Positions 15,173 through 15,833 of a stretch of 15,833 nucleotides of DNA are shown piece after piece. How positions within the stretch are numbered: position 1 is the stretch's first letter; each line of letters opens with the position of its first letter. Both the position numbers and the translations under genes were made by a program. The notes beneath the pieces were generated by a model. It was not told the origin of the DNA and made no database searches. It saw only the letters and a list, made by a program, of their open reading frames with translations. Location: assembly GCA_027064085.1 (NCBI GenBank), contig JAMOQH010000053.1, forward strand, positions 1 through 15,833. The letters are read 5' to 3'. This stretch comes from a bacterium. GTDB taxonomy: Bacteria; UBP6; JAFGXH01.

Positions 15173-15194
15173 ATTATGTACTTTAGGAGGAAAT

Positions 15195-15779
15195 ATGAGA
15201 TTAATTATCCTAGTTTCATTATCAATATTTACAATAATCTCTTGTGACAGTGGTCCTGTTGAACCCAATATTAGAATTGACTCTCAAGAGGATGCCTTTA
15301 AGCAAGAACAAAGATTAAAAAAAAGATTTGAAAGAATACATGCTCAAAGAAGAGAAATAACTAAGAAATCAGTTGAAGTTCAGGCAAAAAGAAGAAAATT
15401 TTTAATAGATACAAGTGACCTTGAAAATACAAAAGAACAAAAAATAGATTATTATCTTGGAAAAGCAAAAGCTGCACAGAAAGTTTTAAAAATGAATACT
15501 GCAATTGAATATGCGAATAAAGTTTTGGATTTAGACCCTAAAAATGTAGAAGCTAAAAAAATTCTTCAGTATTATAGAAAAATGATATCTATTAGCAACA
15601 GATATACCCCTTCTGCAAGTATGGATAGAAGAAATAAAAAAATGGCTAAAGAAGCTAAGGCCAATATACAAACTCAAAAAGGTAAAAATTTATATGAAAA
15701 CTTTAAAAAAGATGTAAATAAAAAAGCACCTAAAGGCTTTAGATTTGAAGATGCCTTTAAAAAAAATACGAGAAAATAG
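15195..15779 (+). CDS. Small lipoprotein with a TPR motif
   Basis: This 194-residue protein has a lipoprotein signal peptide with lipobox IISC (lipidated C17). Asp follows the cysteine, which in Enterobacteria is an inner-membrane retention signal; whether that rule holds here is unknown. A basic, probably coiled-coil helix follows (about 38-72), then one TPR unit (about 89-122, ending AIEYANKVLDLDPKNVEAKKI) and a Lys-rich C-terminal helix. No enzymatic motif is visible. A TPR lipoprotein could be a pilus- or envelope-assembly scaffold, as TadD or PilF are, but a single TPR is too little to assign it. The start has an excellent ribosome binding site (AGGAGG 4 nt before the ATG). No terminator is visible in the 54 bp that remain before the window end. 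Confidence 0.85.
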   Translation: MRLIILVSLSIFTIISCDSGPVEPNIRIDSQEDAFKQEQRLKKRFERIHAQRREITKKSVEVQAKRRKFLIDTSDLENTKEQKIDYYLGKAKAAQKVLKMNTAIEYANKVLDLDPKNVEAKKILQYYRKMISISNRYTPSASMDRRNKKMAKEAKANIQTQKGKNLYENFKKDVNKKAPKGFRFEDAFKKNTRK

Positions 15780-15833
15780 TAATTCTGTAATTATAAAATC
15801 ATACTTATTCTTTCTATAAATTCAATGAAATTA

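Overview
The window is a very AT-rich stretch (roughly 70% A+T by eye) of a bacterial chromosome, densely packed with genes on both strands. It shows no tRNA, rRNA, insertion sequence or CRISPR array. Several features suggest a diderm bacterium of the Myxococcota / Bradymonadales / former Deltaproteobacteria type, but with unusually low GC: three lipoproteins, a protein ending like an outer-membrane barrel, a Hanks-type kinase with an 'HRDLTPKN' catalytic loop, FHA-TPR membrane proteins beside Tad pilus genes, and a lipoprotein built of tandem four-cysteine modules. The taxonomic call is inference from gene content only.

Region 1 (1-3439, minus strand) reads, in transcription order: a cell-wall amidase (TPR-like + AMIN + Amidase_3, best started at a TTG with a strong ribosome binding site), a small outer-membrane-barrel-like protein, and a membrane-anchored Ser/Thr protein kinase that runs off the left edge of the window. 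Region 2 (3517-9635, plus strand) diverges from it behind a good sigma70-type promoter and forms one tight run: cpaB, tadB, tadC, then two single-pass membrane proteins, each with a cytoplasmic FHA domain and a TPR-like extracytoplasmic part. The usual Tad ATPase, secretin, pilin and prepilin peptidase are not in the window. Region 3 (9639-13345, minus strand) converges on region 2 with a 3-bp gap. It is an operon of a ClpX-like AAA+ unfoldase lacking the zinc-binding domain, an RsuA/RluB-family pseudouridine synthase, and a lipoprotein with a type-1 periplasmic-binding fold (LpoA-like or LivJ-like). Region 4 (13459-15779) is a divergent pair of lipoprotein genes with back-to-back consensus promoters: a 538-residue cysteine-module protein (minus) and a small TPR lipoprotein (plus).

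The most interesting theme is the meeting of phospho-threonine signalling with a pilus/secretion platform: a transmembrane Ser/Thr kinase on one side of the divergent promoter region, and on the other Tad inner-membrane genes followed by two FHA-domain membrane proteins. The larger FHA protein carries acidic-KT-hydrophobic motifs ahead of its FHA domain that look like possible phospho-acceptor sites. A kinase-to-FHA-to-Tad control circuit is a reasonable hypothesis, but the sequence does not prove it.
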